Below the pieces are notes generated by a model. It worked only from the letters and a program-made list of their open reading frames with translations. It made no database searches and was not told the DNA's origin. A stretch of 64,000 nt of DNA. It comes from Schlesneria sphaerica. GTDB taxonomy: Bacteria; Planctomycetota; Planctomycetia; Planctomycetales; Planctomycetaceae. Where the stretch lies: assembly GCF_044336245.1 (NCBI RefSeq), contig NZ_CP172346.1, positions 1,674,001 to 1,738,000 of the forward strand, written 5' to 3'. Below, piece after piece: positions 8,575 to 18,603 of the stretch. Each line of letters starts with the position of its first letter. Positions within the stretch are counted from its first letter, which is position 1. The position numbers were made by a program, and so were the translations under genes.

Positions 8575-10038
8575 TCAGGAAAGAATGCCGGTCACTGCAT
8601 CGGCGTTGACCATCTCTCGCGGCTGGTTCAAGTGGTTATAGACCATTCGACGTGGATTCATCCCGACGCTATGGTAAATCGTGGCGAGCAGTTCGATCGG
8701 ATGAACGGGGTTTTCCACAGGAGCCGAAGCGGTCTGGTCAGACTTGCCCCAGACGAATCCTCGTTTGACCCCGGCCCCGGCCATGATGCCGGTGTAGCAG
8801 TAAGGCCAGTGATCACGTCCGTCGTCAGTGTTCCCATTGCCCGAGGTGCTGACACCTCGTTTGGGGCTGCGTCCGAATTCGCCAATCGCGAGAACGAGAG
8901 TATCCTGAAGCATTCCACGATCATCCAGATCTGCAATCAGTGACGATAGCCCGGCATCCAGCATGGGTCCCGACTGATTCTTCATTCGGGCGGAAAGTCC
9001 CGCATGAACGTCGAACGAATGATTGTCTGAGTTCGCAACTTTTGGCCAGTTCACCTGGACAACGCGCGTCCCTGCTTCAATCAGCCGGCGGGCGAGCAGA
9101 CAACTTTGCCCAAATGTGTTCCTGCCGTACTTGTCCCGTAAGGCATCGGTTTCGGCGGAAAGGTTGAACGCTTCACGTGCCTGGCCTGACAGAACCAGCG
9201 ACAGAGCCTTGCCGTAATATTCATCCAGTGCATATTTGCTGACGGCCTTATCGAGGTCGTCCAGGCTGGCATTGACCGTTTCACGCAGGCTGGCTCGGCG
9301 GGCCAGACGATCCTGGGGCACTTCGGGACGAAGCTGCAAATCGTCCACTCGAATGCGATCCATCTTCGACATATCCATGTCGTCGCCGGTCGGATAGAGC
9401 GTGTACGGATCGAAGGCACGGCCCATGAAGCCCGCAGTTCCCCCCTTGCCGATCACATTACTTTCCTGCAGAGGCCGAGGCATCATCACGAACGGCAGCA
9501 TCGGAACTTCCGGTGGGCGAGCCTTGATGACGTGGCAGCCCCAGTTCGGGAAGTCCTTGGGGCTCGGTGGTTCCAACTGTCCTGAAGGACTGACCTTATC
9601 GGCCGTATAGCCGGTCATCATCTGATAGATTGCGGCGGTGTGGTTAAACAGTCCGTTGGGTGAGTAACTGACAGCGCGCAACAACGTTGTTTTGTCGAGT
9701 TCCTGAGCCAGCTTGGGCATCAACTCGGTGAACTGAACGCCAGGCAATCTGGTGTCGATCGGCCCAAAGACACTTTTGACGTTGTCAGGAACATCGGTCT
9801 TCGGATCCCACAGGTCGAGGTGACTTGGTCCCCCCTGCAGATAGACCAGAATGACATGCTTTGCTTTGCCGTATCCCACACCGCCGTAGCGTGCTTCTTC
9901 CGCAGCTTGAACTTTCTCATGCTTCAGCAGACTGGGCAGTGAAAGGCCCATCAGCGACGCACCACCGACTCTCAGCAACTCCCGACGACTGTATCCATCG
10001 CAATTGTCTTTACCGTATTGGCCGGGAATCACAAACAT
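8575..10038 (-). CDS. DUF1501 family protein with Tat-type signal
   Basis: This 487-aa protein has a twin-arginine-like signal (SRRELLRVGGASLMGLSLPS) and the DUF1501 hallmarks: ILVYLQGGPSHLDLWDPK near the start, HSFDVHAGL, and IGEFGRSPKRG. The fold is related to alkaline phosphatases/sulfatases. In planctomycetes these proteins usually pair with DUF1549/DUF1553 cytochrome-like proteins and are exported; the substrate is unknown. Here no DUF1553 gene is adjacent. The next gene upstream is a divergent PQQ-type protein. Confidence 0.88.
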   Translation of the reverse strand: MFVIPGQYGKDNCDGYSRRELLRVGGASLMGLSLPSLLKHEKVQAAEEARYGGVGYGKAKHVILVYLQGGPSHLDLWDPKTDVPDNVKSVFGPIDTRLPGVQFTELMPKLAQELDKTTLLRAVSYSPNGLFNHTAAIYQMMTGYTADKVSPSGQLEPPSPKDFPNWGCHVIKARPPEVPMLPFVMMPRPLQESNVIGKGGTAGFMGRAFDPYTLYPTGDDMDMSKMDRIRVDDLQLRPEVPQDRLARRASLRETVNASLDDLDKAVSKYALDEYYGKALSLVLSGQAREAFNLSAETDALRDKYGRNTFGQSCLLARRLIEAGTRVVQVNWPKVANSDNHSFDVHAGLSARMKNQSGPMLDAGLSSLIADLDDRGMLQDTLVLAIGEFGRSPKRGVSTSGNGNTDDGRDHWPYCYTGIMAGAGVKRGFVWGKSDQTASAPVENPVHPIELLATIYHSVGMNPRRMVYNHLNQPREMVNADAVTGILS

Positions 10039-10323
10039 GCTGGTCGCTCCCTGTTTGACGAACGAGGCTTTCAGTCACGCGGGCCTTATGGCGATCGAAT
10101 CCTGCCCAGGAATACATCGGCAAAAGTCAGTGTGTTCAATTCCTTATACTGGTGATAAGAAACATCTGTCAATGACTTGCTGGGGTCAGGCAGCCTGTGA
10201 GTCCCTGGCATGCACCCTTCCTGGAACGATTGATTTCTCACTCAAAAGTCCGAAATTTTGCCCATCGGTTGCGGTCTCGCTGCACGAGGGCGACAATCCT
10301 AAGTTGCCACACAAGGGCGATTT

Positions 10324-13300
10324 ATGAGCGGCGTTACGATTTCATCAGCGGCAATTCGACAGTTCGTGTTCGCGGTGCTGGTCGGTCTCTTCGGGACTCA
10401 GAACAGCCACCTCATCTGCCCAACTTCTGTCTTCGCTCAGATTCTCGACCCCCCTCCGCCGCGGTTGGCAATCCAGCCCGAACCGGTCAAAAAGCCCGGT
10501 GAAAGGCGGGGTAGCTCAACCACCTTCAGCCTTGATCGACACCAATCAGCCGTCCAATGTGCCGATGCAATTGAGTTATCTCTGGAACGGAAAGAATATC
10601 ACGCAGTGTTTCCGTTGCTGGAGACCCTGCTCTCGGAACCCACGACGTTCGTCCCGATTTCTTCTTATTCAGACGTCACTGCGGCAGAGTATGTAAGACG
10701 TGTGCTGGAGCAGATTCCGCCCGAGGCACGAGCGAGATTTGAAGCACAGCGGCGTGTCGCAGCCAGTGAAATCTGGGACCGCGCGAAGCACTCCGGTCGT
10801 GAGGAAATCGCTCGCTTTCTCAGAGATTTCCCCGAGTCCCCCCTGGCTGTCGAAGCGTGGTGGCAGCTTGGACTTCATGAGCGGGATCTTGGACACGTTC
10901 GCCGTGCGGCCGCGGCGTTCAGAAGGGTGGCAGAGCATCCTCAAGTGAGTTTGCCCCTTCGCGTCACGGCACTTATTGCGGCGACGGAGTCCCTGACCCA
11001 CACATCCATGATGAACGAGGATGCGGCCCGAGAACGGCGGTTACTGGCTGAGCGACTTTCTGCACTGGATGGCAATTTCAAGCTGGAAATCGCTGGTCGC
11101 GTTATCACGCTTGCTGAATGGCGAATGCAACAGGATCTTGCTGCGTCCCCCTCTGGACACCAGTCCCCGGCAACCTCTCAGGAGGTGGGCGCTACCGCAC
11201 AGCGGTGGCAGAAACACCGGCCGGTGCTTCTGCCCATCTGGCGACATGACCTGCCGAATGCTCCGCAGACCAGTCTGGAAAAGCTGGTGAAAGTTCTACC
11301 TGATCCGTCGGCACGACCTGTCTTGATTACCGCTCCCCTGATCTGCGGCTCTCAGGCCATTGTGCGCACGACGCAGGAGATTCACTCGTTTGATATCCCC
11401 TCCGGTCAGGCACAATGGTCGATTCCCAATACGGAATTCCTGAACATCGGCAAGAGAATTTTTGAAAGCACTGCTTATCGATCGGTTGCGATTGAGTGGG
11501 CACAGCGACGCACCCAGGCCGATTCCCTGTTCAGTCGAATGACAACTGACGGATTGCATCTGTTCGTCATCCAGGAACCGGACCGTTCGAGTGAATTCCG
11601 AATGGAGAGTGATCGCTCGCGCGGCCTTCCCCGATTGGGGCCGCAGTACAATCAGCTTTGCAGCTACCATCTGACGTCCGGGGAGCTCAACTGGGAGATC
11701 GGCGGCCCGGTCTCTGAACCCCGGCAAGAGTTGGGGCAGGAGTTGGAAGGATACTGCTTTCTGAGTGCGCCGCTCGTCCTTGACGGCGACCTTTTCGTCA
11801 TCGGACAGCGTGATTCAGATCTCGAACTGCTGTCCCTGTCCATTGGCACAGGGGAACTGAACTGGAGACTTCCGCTCGGCACGGCCGCTCGGCCGATCGA
11901 CGAAGACCTGCAGCGGTCACGCACGGCCTGTCCGATTGTCTGGCATGAGGGCCTGTTGCTCTGCTCAACAAGTTCCGGCAGCATCGTCGCTGTCGATCCT
12001 GCGATGAGGTCCATAAAATGGAGTTACCGGTATCCTGCCATCACCATCCTCGCGGGCGATATGGCCCAGATGACACGACGGGCCGGACGCGTGAATCTGA
12101 TTGAACCCTGGTGGGAAACGTGGCGTGAACCTTTTCTTGCCGTCGCACAGTCGATCCCGCAGGAATCAGGCCCGAACACACAGAACGAGTCCTCGTCCCC
12201 TCCCCCGGAATCCGTGCTGTTGTTCGCCTCACCAGAGACAGACAAGTTGCATGCCATTCGCCTTCCTCACGGTCAACCACTTTGGCAGATCGATCGCCAG
12301 GACGGGTTAGCCGTGATCGGGATCACTGATCAGAGAGTGATCATCACCGAAGACATGCGCGTCCGGGCGCACGACATCGGTTCAGGAGAACTCGCCTGGG
12401 CCACCCCCATCGAGCAGGTCAGCGGTCCAGCCGTCTTGAACGGATCACTGCTGGTGATTCCCGTGCAGTCGGGCGGTGCATCCGTCCTCAATGCGATCGA
12501 CGGCACGGTTCTCAATGAAGCGGGGGCCAGTGACGTGCCGCTCGGAATCCTCGCCGAAACTGAACATGGCTGGATTGCCTTCAACCGACAATCCGTCTCT
12601 CTGCTCCCTCAGTTAGATGACATTCGACAGTCGATCGCCCTGGAACTGAAACAAGACCCTGATAACGAGTCTCTGCGAGTTCGGGCGGCACTCCTGGACC
12701 TCCAGGCAGGAAATGTAGAACTGGCCCGCGAACATCTGGTCGGGCTGACATCGACCCCGGCACGCAATCTTCGCCGACAAGCTCTGATTGCAGCGTTGGA
12801 AAGTAGTCCAACCGCAACCAGTGAAGTCAGTCGCACCAGTCTGGCGCGCGAACTGAACGAACTGGCCGACAACTCGGACTACAGGTTTGCAGCCGCCGCT
12901 TCGATCGGCATGTCTGCACTTGCGGTGAACGACTTTGCAGACACCGTCGACGCCTGCCTGGACGGACTCGCCGCAAATCTGGCTCATCATGATCAACTGG
13001 TCAAACGGCAGACCACTCACGTCCGTAAGGACCGTGTCTTGCTGGGTCTGATTGATGAAGCGTACCGGCGTGCCCCACCCTCCGACCGCAACGAACTGGA
13101 CCGACTGTTTCAATCACGAGTGAACCAGGCACGGAACAGCCGAGACCGACTGGCACTTCAGGAACTCTGGACGCAGTGGCGAGGACTCGACTGGAGCCGT
13201 CAGCTCATCATTTCAGACCAGGATAAAATCCTTCGCAAACGCCCGCTCGTCGAACAGGACTTGCGGCTGCGGGACGCGGCGGGCAGTGATGATCCTTCCA

Positions 13301-14979
13301 TCGCCTCTCAGGCGTTTCAGAGACTGGCTGAAAAGCTGGAACGACAGGGGCTTCATCGGGAAGCGGAGGCAGTCCGTCGGCAGGCCCAGATTGAACAAGA
13401 GTCGCGGGAACTCTCGTCGTCCGCAGAGACTTCGGCGACTCCGCCAGAGATCGAGCGAGAAGGGACACCTCAAGACCAATCCATTGCTGTTGCGGTTCGC
13501 GGGACTTCGAGCGAACTCCAGACGCACTGGCCCAGTTCGAAGCCAAAGATCAAATCACGCAATGATCGCAACTTCGGAATTTATGCTCCGACCATCCCTC
13601 TTCATTCCGAACCAGGAAGTCTCACCGAACGACTCGACGTGTCGATCGATCGTACGGGAGACGAGGTCTACATTCGGGGAGGCGCGTTCTTCCAGACAGG
13701 TCAAGACGAAGAAAACGAACGTCGCTTGAACCTCCCTAAATCGTCATCTCCCTTCCGGGGGCCCGGTGGTCACATGCTGCGCGAGGGCTGGGGAATTGGA
13801 CGGATTGTCGTACTGCTGATTGGCAGCGAACTGTTCGGGGTTTCGCTTGTGGATGAACAGGGCGAACCCAACTCGCAATTCCTGTGGGCCAACCCGATTG
13901 ACCTCGAAATCCCCGTCGGCGAAACAGAAGAAGCACCGTCCTCAAAGGGGATCTACTCACCTCGACAGACAGTCAGAGCCCTCAACGGACCACCGCTCAT
14001 TGAAATTGGCCCCGTCCGTGCGGGCTATCTCTGTTACCACCAGCGAAAACGGCTGACCGCAGTCGACACCGAGACAGGCCGCAGCCTGTGGCAGCGCTAC
14101 GATGTCCCGGTCGACGCGGCTATCCTTGGCGATGACCAGCGGGTTTTCGTGTGGCATCAGACGGGCCGAGTGGACGAACTCAGCGCGATTGACGGCCGGA
14201 GTCTGGCACAGCGCGAACTAACGGCATCGCCTCAAGACCTGCTGCTACAGCAGGGATCACTGGCCTGGACCGCCCGTCGCGGAGCCACCACCCAAGTCAG
14301 CCTTCATGATCTCAGGTCGGGTGAATGCATCTGGACTCGAACTGACCCGGCCGAAGCTCTGGTGGCCGTCCTGGATGAGTCAACGCTCGCAGTCGTCACC
14401 CCCGAGAAGCTGTTGTATATCCTGGACGCCAGGACTGCTGAACTGCGCTTTGCCCCCTTGAGTGTAAAATCTGACGCCGTTGAGGAGATCGCGACGAGCT
14501 TTGATTCGGATCACTGGTACGTCGCCATGTCTCGTCCGGTCCCGAATCTGGAGGGGCTGAAAGGGATCCAGCCGAGAGAGTCTTATCGGACACGGTTCGT
14601 GAATGGCCCGCTTTATGCTGTGAAGCGAGCGGACGGGCAGATTGTGTGGCAACGAGACCTGAAGAATGAACCATTCGCATTAGAAGTTTCCCGATCCGCG
14701 CCGGTTCTGGTGCAGGCCTGGAAACTCCCTCCCGCAGGCATCAACAACGCGAGCGAAGGGGTGTTCAAGATCACCGACAAGCTAACCGGGAAAATCCTGA
14801 TGGAACGCAGAAGTATGGATGTGCTCCCATATTTCCTGTTGAATCCGGATCCTCAACAAGGCATGCTGGAAATCAAGCTGACGCAAGAAACCATCACCGT
14901 GGATTATTCATCCGACATCAGTTCTGACGGACGCGATTCCCCGAAAACTCAGGAGACAAAGCCACTTAAGAATCAGTGA
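10324..14979 (+). CDS. Large PQQ-like beta-propeller protein with TPR-like segments
   Basis: This 1551-residue exported protein has an N-terminal signal region (FVFAVLVGLFGTQNSHLI... to about residue 38, ending VFAQ). A helical TPR-like part follows (SPLAVEAWWQLGLHERDLGH, about 170-190). Then come two sets of PQQ/quinoprotein-type blades, recognisable as repeats such as SGELNWEIGGPV, GTGELNWRLPLGTAARPI and TETGRSLWQRYDVPVDAAIL. A helical repeat region (about 760-1050) joins the two propellers. Such blades make BamB-like scaffolds; no quinone-binding enzyme signature was seen. It may be an envelope scaffold. It is divergent from the DUF1501 gene, 285 bp away. Confidence 0.8.
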   Translation: MSGVTISSAAIRQFVFAVLVGLFGTQNSHLICPTSVFAQILDPPPPRLAIQPEPVKKPGERRGSSTTFSLDRHQSAVQCADAIELSLERKEYHAVFPLLETLLSEPTTFVPISSYSDVTAAEYVRRVLEQIPPEARARFEAQRRVAASEIWDRAKHSGREEIARFLRDFPESPLAVEAWWQLGLHERDLGHVRRAAAAFRRVAEHPQVSLPLRVTALIAATESLTHTSMMNEDAARERRLLAERLSALDGNFKLEIAGRVITLAEWRMQQDLAASPSGHQSPATSQEVGATAQRWQKHRPVLLPIWRHDLPNAPQTSLEKLVKVLPDPSARPVLITAPLICGSQAIVRTTQEIHSFDIPSGQAQWSIPNTEFLNIGKRIFESTAYRSVAIEWAQRRTQADSLFSRMTTDGLHLFVIQEPDRSSEFRMESDRSRGLPRLGPQYNQLCSYHLTSGELNWEIGGPVSEPRQELGQELEGYCFLSAPLVLDGDLFVIGQRDSDLELLSLSIGTGELNWRLPLGTAARPIDEDLQRSRTACPIVWHEGLLLCSTSSGSIVAVDPAMRSIKWSYRYPAITILAGDMAQMTRRAGRVNLIEPWWETWREPFLAVAQSIPQESGPNTQNESSSPPPESVLLFASPETDKLHAIRLPHGQPLWQIDRQDGLAVIGITDQRVIITEDMRVRAHDIGSGELAWATPIEQVSGPAVLNGSLLVIPVQSGGASVLNAIDGTVLNEAGASDVPLGILAETEHGWIAFNRQSVSLLPQLDDIRQSIALELKQDPDNESLRVRAALLDLQAGNVELAREHLVGLTSTPARNLRRQALIAALESSPTATSEVSRTSLARELNELADNSDYRFAAAASIGMSALAVNDFADTVDACLDGLAANLAHHDQLVKRQTTHVRKDRVLLGLIDEAYRRAPPSDRNELDRLFQSRVNQARNSRDRLALQELWTQWRGLDWSRQLIISDQDKILRKRPLVEQDLRLRDAAGSDDPSIASQAFQRLAEKLERQGLHREAEAVRRQAQIEQESRELSSSAETSATPPEIEREGTPQDQSIAVAVRGTSSELQTHWPSSKPKIKSRNDRNFGIYAPTIPLHSEPGSLTERLDVSIDRTGDEVYIRGGAFFQTGQDEENERRLNLPKSSSPFRGPGGHMLREGWGIGRIVVLLIGSELFGVSLVDEQGEPNSQFLWANPIDLEIPVGETEEAPSSKGIYSPRQTVRALNGPPLIEIGPVRAGYLCYHQRKRLTAVDTETGRSLWQRYDVPVDAAILGDDQRVFVWHQTGRVDELSAIDGRSLAQRELTASPQDLLLQQGSLAWTARRGATTQVSLHDLRSGECIWTRTDPAEALVAVLDESTLAVVTPEKLLYILDARTAELRFAPLSVKSDAVEEIATSFDSDHWYVAMSRPVPNLEGLKGIQPRESYRTRFVNGPLYAVKRADGQIVWQRDLKNEPFALEVSRSAPVLVQAWKLPPAGINNASEGVFKITDKLTGKILMERRSMDVLPYFLLNPDPQQGMLEIKLTQETITVDYSSDISSDGRDSPKTQETKPLKNQ

Positions 14980-15133
14980 CAGGGAGAGTACGGTTCCCTC
15001 ACCAGGAGCGCACGGTCCCTGTCTGTGGGACGAAACACGTCCTCATTTCTAAAAGCGATAATCTTCGTTTTCGTCGAACACCCTCCACTACAATAAGGTA
15101 TCAACGCGGCAACTCGTCAGGCGGGATCCTCAC

Positions 15134-16048
15134 ATGCAAAACACTGATCGTTCCGTCGTCTACTGGAATGAGAACGTGACCCTCCGGCGGTTCATGTTCG
15201 TTTCGGCACTCTTTCTCGGCTGGCTTTGTTGTGACTTGGTCGCGCACGCTCTTTCAGGTCCCGGCAGTCTTGAAGCGGATGTCTGGGAATCGGTGCAGCA
15301 GGCCAGCGGCTTCACCATTCCGCAAAGCGTCTTGAAGTGGCTTCCGGAAGACTCCTGGCGACTGCATCTCTACACCGCCTACTCACTTCCTGCACTCGGG
15401 CTGGTCGCGCTGATCCTGCTGGACCGGCTGGTCAATCAGGGAAAAACCGGCCTGCCCTGGGGAATTACGTTTTGCGGTGGCATCTTCATCGTGGGAGGTG
15501 CGATTCTCGACATCGCCGTCACGGTGGCCCATAGCCCCGATCTGGAACTGGAGGGAAACCCGTATATCCGTATTCTACTGGACTCGCAGCATTCGCTCAC
15601 GTTCGTCTACATGCACGCACTGTTCACACAGTCACTCTACATTACTCTGTTCTGCGGACTGTGGATCGGCTTTCTGCGACATCGACAGATTCTTGTCGAG
15701 ACCATCTCCGCCTCGTCACCGCGCAACTGGATCGAGTTCCTGAAGGCAGCGACGGGGGGATCTCACCTGTCGATTCGGCAGTGGTTGCTCCCCATCCGCC
15801 CGTCCGAGGCTCCAATTGTTTATCACTGCGTCTGGTTGACCGCCCTGCCCATCGTCTTTGGCGTCAGTCTGCTCAGATGGTACGCCGCAATGGAGTGGTT
15901 CGGGTTCGTAGAACCGACGCTCTCGACCCGCTTCTACGTCGTGCTCCACGGCGTCGTCAGCACGCTGGTGCTTTATCTGCTCGCCCTGTGGCGATTGTAC
16001 CGCCTGTCATTGAATGGCCCGCAAGAGTCCAACTCCCTGGAGATTTAG
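15134..16048 (+). CDS. Hypothetical polytopic membrane protein (about six helices)
   Basis: The 304-aa protein shows about six hydrophobic segments: FVSALFLGWLCCDLVAHAL, YSLPALGLVALILLDRLV, ITFCGGIFIVGGAILDIAV, ALFTQSLYITLFCGLWIGFL, WLTALPIVFGVSLLRWYAAM and VVLHGVVSTLVLYLLALWRL. No family motif is recognised. It follows the PQQ-like gene by about 150 bp on the same strand and may be co-transcribed. A strong intrinsic terminator lies about 370 bp downstream. Confidence 0.7.
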   Translation: MQNTDRSVVYWNENVTLRRFMFVSALFLGWLCCDLVAHALSGPGSLEADVWESVQQASGFTIPQSVLKWLPEDSWRLHLYTAYSLPALGLVALILLDRLVNQGKTGLPWGITFCGGIFIVGGAILDIAVTVAHSPDLELEGNPYIRILLDSQHSLTFVYMHALFTQSLYITLFCGLWIGFLRHRQILVETISASSPRNWIEFLKAATGGSHLSIRQWLLPIRPSEAPIVYHCVWLTALPIVFGVSLLRWYAAMEWFGFVEPTLSTRFYVVLHGVVSTLVLYLLALWRLYRLSLNGPQESNSLEI

Positions 16049-16518
16049 GGCTCGCACCAAAATCGACTGCAGCCTCAGCGATGCCAGGGACAATATTGCC
16101 GCCAGGCTCGGGATTTTTGCTGGTCGAGAGCCCCGGATCGGACGGTGATTTCCGGAAGTGGCAACTTGATACGGGCGTTCAAATTTGCCGCAGCGTTTAC
16201 GCCAAATCGCCTTCTGCGGCGCGTCACCGACAGACCCATTCAGAGCTGAGTCAGGATTTATTTCAACAAGAACGAGTGGCGCAGGAATTGCTAATGAAAT
16301 TCTTGTCGAAATGCGATAAGCAATGAGACAACTGCCTCGCGGCAGCGAAATATTCTTCCCATGCGTGATTACTAGGGTTCGTTTTTCCCGGCATCGTTAT
16401 CCACCCCAGACGCATGGTGCTCCTGCAAGAAAAATTTTTTCTTGCAGGAGTCTTTTTTTTCCACGAAGAACCGGGCGTTCGTTGGCGCATTCCCCGACCT
16501 ACTGAGTCCCCCGTGGAA
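16049..16518. other. Convergent intergenic region with terminator
   Basis: The 470 bp between the membrane protein gene and the convergent MFS gene hold the strong hairpin at 16420-16460. I see no further gene. Short open frames here lack plausible starts or protein-like composition. Confidence 0.5.
16420..16460 (+). terminator. Strong intrinsic terminator
   Basis: CTCCTGCAAG followed by an A-run and a T-run folds back on CTTGCAGGAG, giving 10 GC-containing base pairs extended by A-T pairs, then TCTTTTTTTT. The T-run is on the plus strand, so it terminates plus-strand transcription just before the convergent MFS gene ends. Confidence 0.85.
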
Positions 16519-18039
16519 TCAACTGTTCACTGGACGGGGTGTCACGACAGCGGCAGCGCGCTCCACTTCCACATGGGGCACCGGAACGCGCTTCAACAGC
16601 ACCAGCGCCAGTGCCCGGAAAGCTGTCGAAGCGACGAAGACCCACAGGTACGACGCCGCACAGATCCCCAGACCATTGAGAATCACGGCCCCAATGAGAG
16701 ACCCCACCACCAGTGCCACGCTGTTGGCAACATTGTACAGCGTCAGCAGACTCGTCCGCTCGGACTCATGGATGGTTTCGAAGAACAAGAGCACCAGGGC
16801 CAGTTCGTACGCCCCCCAGGCGGTTCCTGCAATCAGTTGAAGCACGAACAGCCAGACGTAGTTGGAACTGAGGCACCATCCTCCCGCCAGAGGAATCAGA
16901 CCCAGCGATCCGATCCACAGCAGTCGATGAGCCCCCGTGCGGTGAGCGATCCGTCCCCACAAGCGAAGGGTCAAAAACTTGGCAACGTACGAAGCACCGA
17001 TCAGAATGGCATAGTGATGGTACTGGAAATTCAGTTCCTTCAGCATGTAAGGAACGAAGAACGGACCTGCGACGAAGACGCCCACCTGCATGCCGACGGC
17101 GAAAACAAGCAGCCGACCTGACGACCCACGTGAAAACCGTTCCCATTGCTCGCCCAGCGAAAGAAACCGCATTTCTGCCGGAATCGGAGCCGGTTCACTC
17201 TGGCACATCAGACAGAGTGTAGAGACCAGACGACAAACCAGAGCGATGCCGAACAAGATGGCGAAAACAGGAACGTCGACACCGTGCGCTCGTGCCCACT
17301 GCAATGCGAATCCGCCACCGAGGAACCCGGCCAGGGTCGTTGCCTGGCAGAGTCGCGCCCGACGTGCGAAAAATTTGGCTCGGATATCCCGAGGAATAAT
17401 CGTCCCTTGCCACGTATTCCACGCCGGTCCCGCTCCCAAACTGGTGGCCCAGTAGAGTGAGGTGACCGCGAGAATGGCGGAGTGGGAAATTGTCCCCGTC
17501 GATGCGGCAATAATCAGTGGCAGGAAGCAGAGTGCCTGAATCCCGGCACACGCCGCGACCCACCATTTGTGCGAGCGGATCAAACGAATCGCAGCGGGCG
17601 ACACCAACTGCAGCAGACTACCGACGAGCTGTGGCACCGTCGCGATGAGAGCCGCAAACACTTCTCCCATCCCGATCGCCAGGACGAAGGCCTGCAGATA
17701 GGTCTCACCAATCCCCACCATGACGCCGTAGGACGAACCGTCACCGATGCTCAGTTGCAGGTTCCGCTTCAGGCCCAGTCCGTTCGTGGCCATTTCGATG
17801 GCAGAAGGAGCCACTTCGCGATCGACGGGTGCCTCGATCGGAGCAGCGTCACCAGCTTCATTCGAGCGGACGCCGGGAATTGCCAGCGGCGCAGCGACCG
17901 CAGTCGTCGCCGATGGGGATGACGTTGTGAATCCTCCCCGGGATCGCAGGGAAGGGGTTTCATCCGGGGACGAGGCGGGATTGAATCGGGGGGAGATTGA
18001 ACCGCGAGGCCGATTGTGCTTTTTTACAAGCGAGATCAA
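16519..18039 (-). CDS. Major facilitator superfamily transporter
   Basis: About 100 hydrophilic N-terminal residues (Pro/Ser/Ala-rich) precede 12 or so membrane helices. Among them are VMVGIGETYLQAFVLAIGMG, LILAVTSLYWATSLGAGPAW (approximate), VFAILFGIALVCRLVSTLCL and VALVVGSLIGAVILNGLGIC. The TWQGTIIPRDIRAKFFARRA segment between helices resembles the MFS loop 2-3 motif. Substrate cannot be told. The true start may be an internal Met near MATNGLGLKRNLQLS, because the leading stretch is unusually long and low-complexity. Confidence 0.8.
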   Translation of the reverse strand: MISLVKKHNRPRGSISPRFNPASSPDETPSLRSRGGFTTSSPSATTAVAAPLAIPGVRSNEAGDAAPIEAPVDREVAPSAIEMATNGLGLKRNLQLSIGDGSSYGVMVGIGETYLQAFVLAIGMGEVFAALIATVPQLVGSLLQLVSPAAIRLIRSHKWWVAACAGIQALCFLPLIIAASTGTISHSAILAVTSLYWATSLGAGPAWNTWQGTIIPRDIRAKFFARRARLCQATTLAGFLGGGFALQWARAHGVDVPVFAILFGIALVCRLVSTLCLMCQSEPAPIPAEMRFLSLGEQWERFSRGSSGRLLVFAVGMQVGVFVAGPFFVPYMLKELNFQYHHYAILIGASYVAKFLTLRLWGRIAHRTGAHRLLWIGSLGLIPLAGGWCLSSNYVWLFVLQLIAGTAWGAYELALVLLFFETIHESERTSLLTLYNVANSVALVVGSLIGAVILNGLGICAASYLWVFVASTAFRALALVLLKRVPVPHVEVERAAAVVTPRPVNS

Positions 18040-18597
18040 GGGGTTTCCAGTGCTGAAATTTATCTGACCCCCACGAGTGTCTCCGTTACATCCATGTACC
18101 CGGAAGTCTGAGAGAGAGGGTCACCTGTCGGCCGATCAACCTGACCTGGTTTTATCGGACGTTGAGAGCTTCGGCTGAGCAAAAACGTTGCCATCGATTT
18201 AGCAATCGTCGGCGGGCCGTTTTCCAGCTGAATTTAATGAGCCACTTTGCAGTCTGTTACATGGGCTTGCTGGCCGATCTGGCGGGTCAATAGCGTTACT
18301 GCCTACTATCATAGCATGTCCACCGAAAAACACCTCGTGATGATGAGGAATGTTTTACTGAAAATTTTGAGCTCCCCGGTCGTCTCGCAACTCTCAATTT
18401 GCCAAGCACTACAAGCGGCTTTTCTCCGGTGGGCACGGTCCCATTTCCGCGATTGACCGCCCCTCGCCTTCGTCTGGTTAATAACCGATCGGCACAGCGG
18501 ATATACGATGCAGAGGACCGACAAGGAGAACTTAGGACCCACTTCCTGTAGAATGCGGTGACTCGAAAAACGCCTCCGAGCCTGCTCTCAGGAGAAC
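18040..18597. other. Divergent intergenic region, no gene seen
   Basis: The 558 bp between the divergent MFS and cytochrome genes carry no convincing ORF. An AGGAG at about 18590-18594 is the likely ribosome binding site of the cytochrome gene. Promoters for both genes should lie here but no clear boxes were assigned. Confidence 0.45.
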
Positions 18598-18603
18598 TTG
18601 ACT

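Noticed and set aside
16323..16505. A 60-codon frame over the terminator hairpin
   Set aside because: It reads directly through the stem and T-run and has no plausible ribosome binding site.
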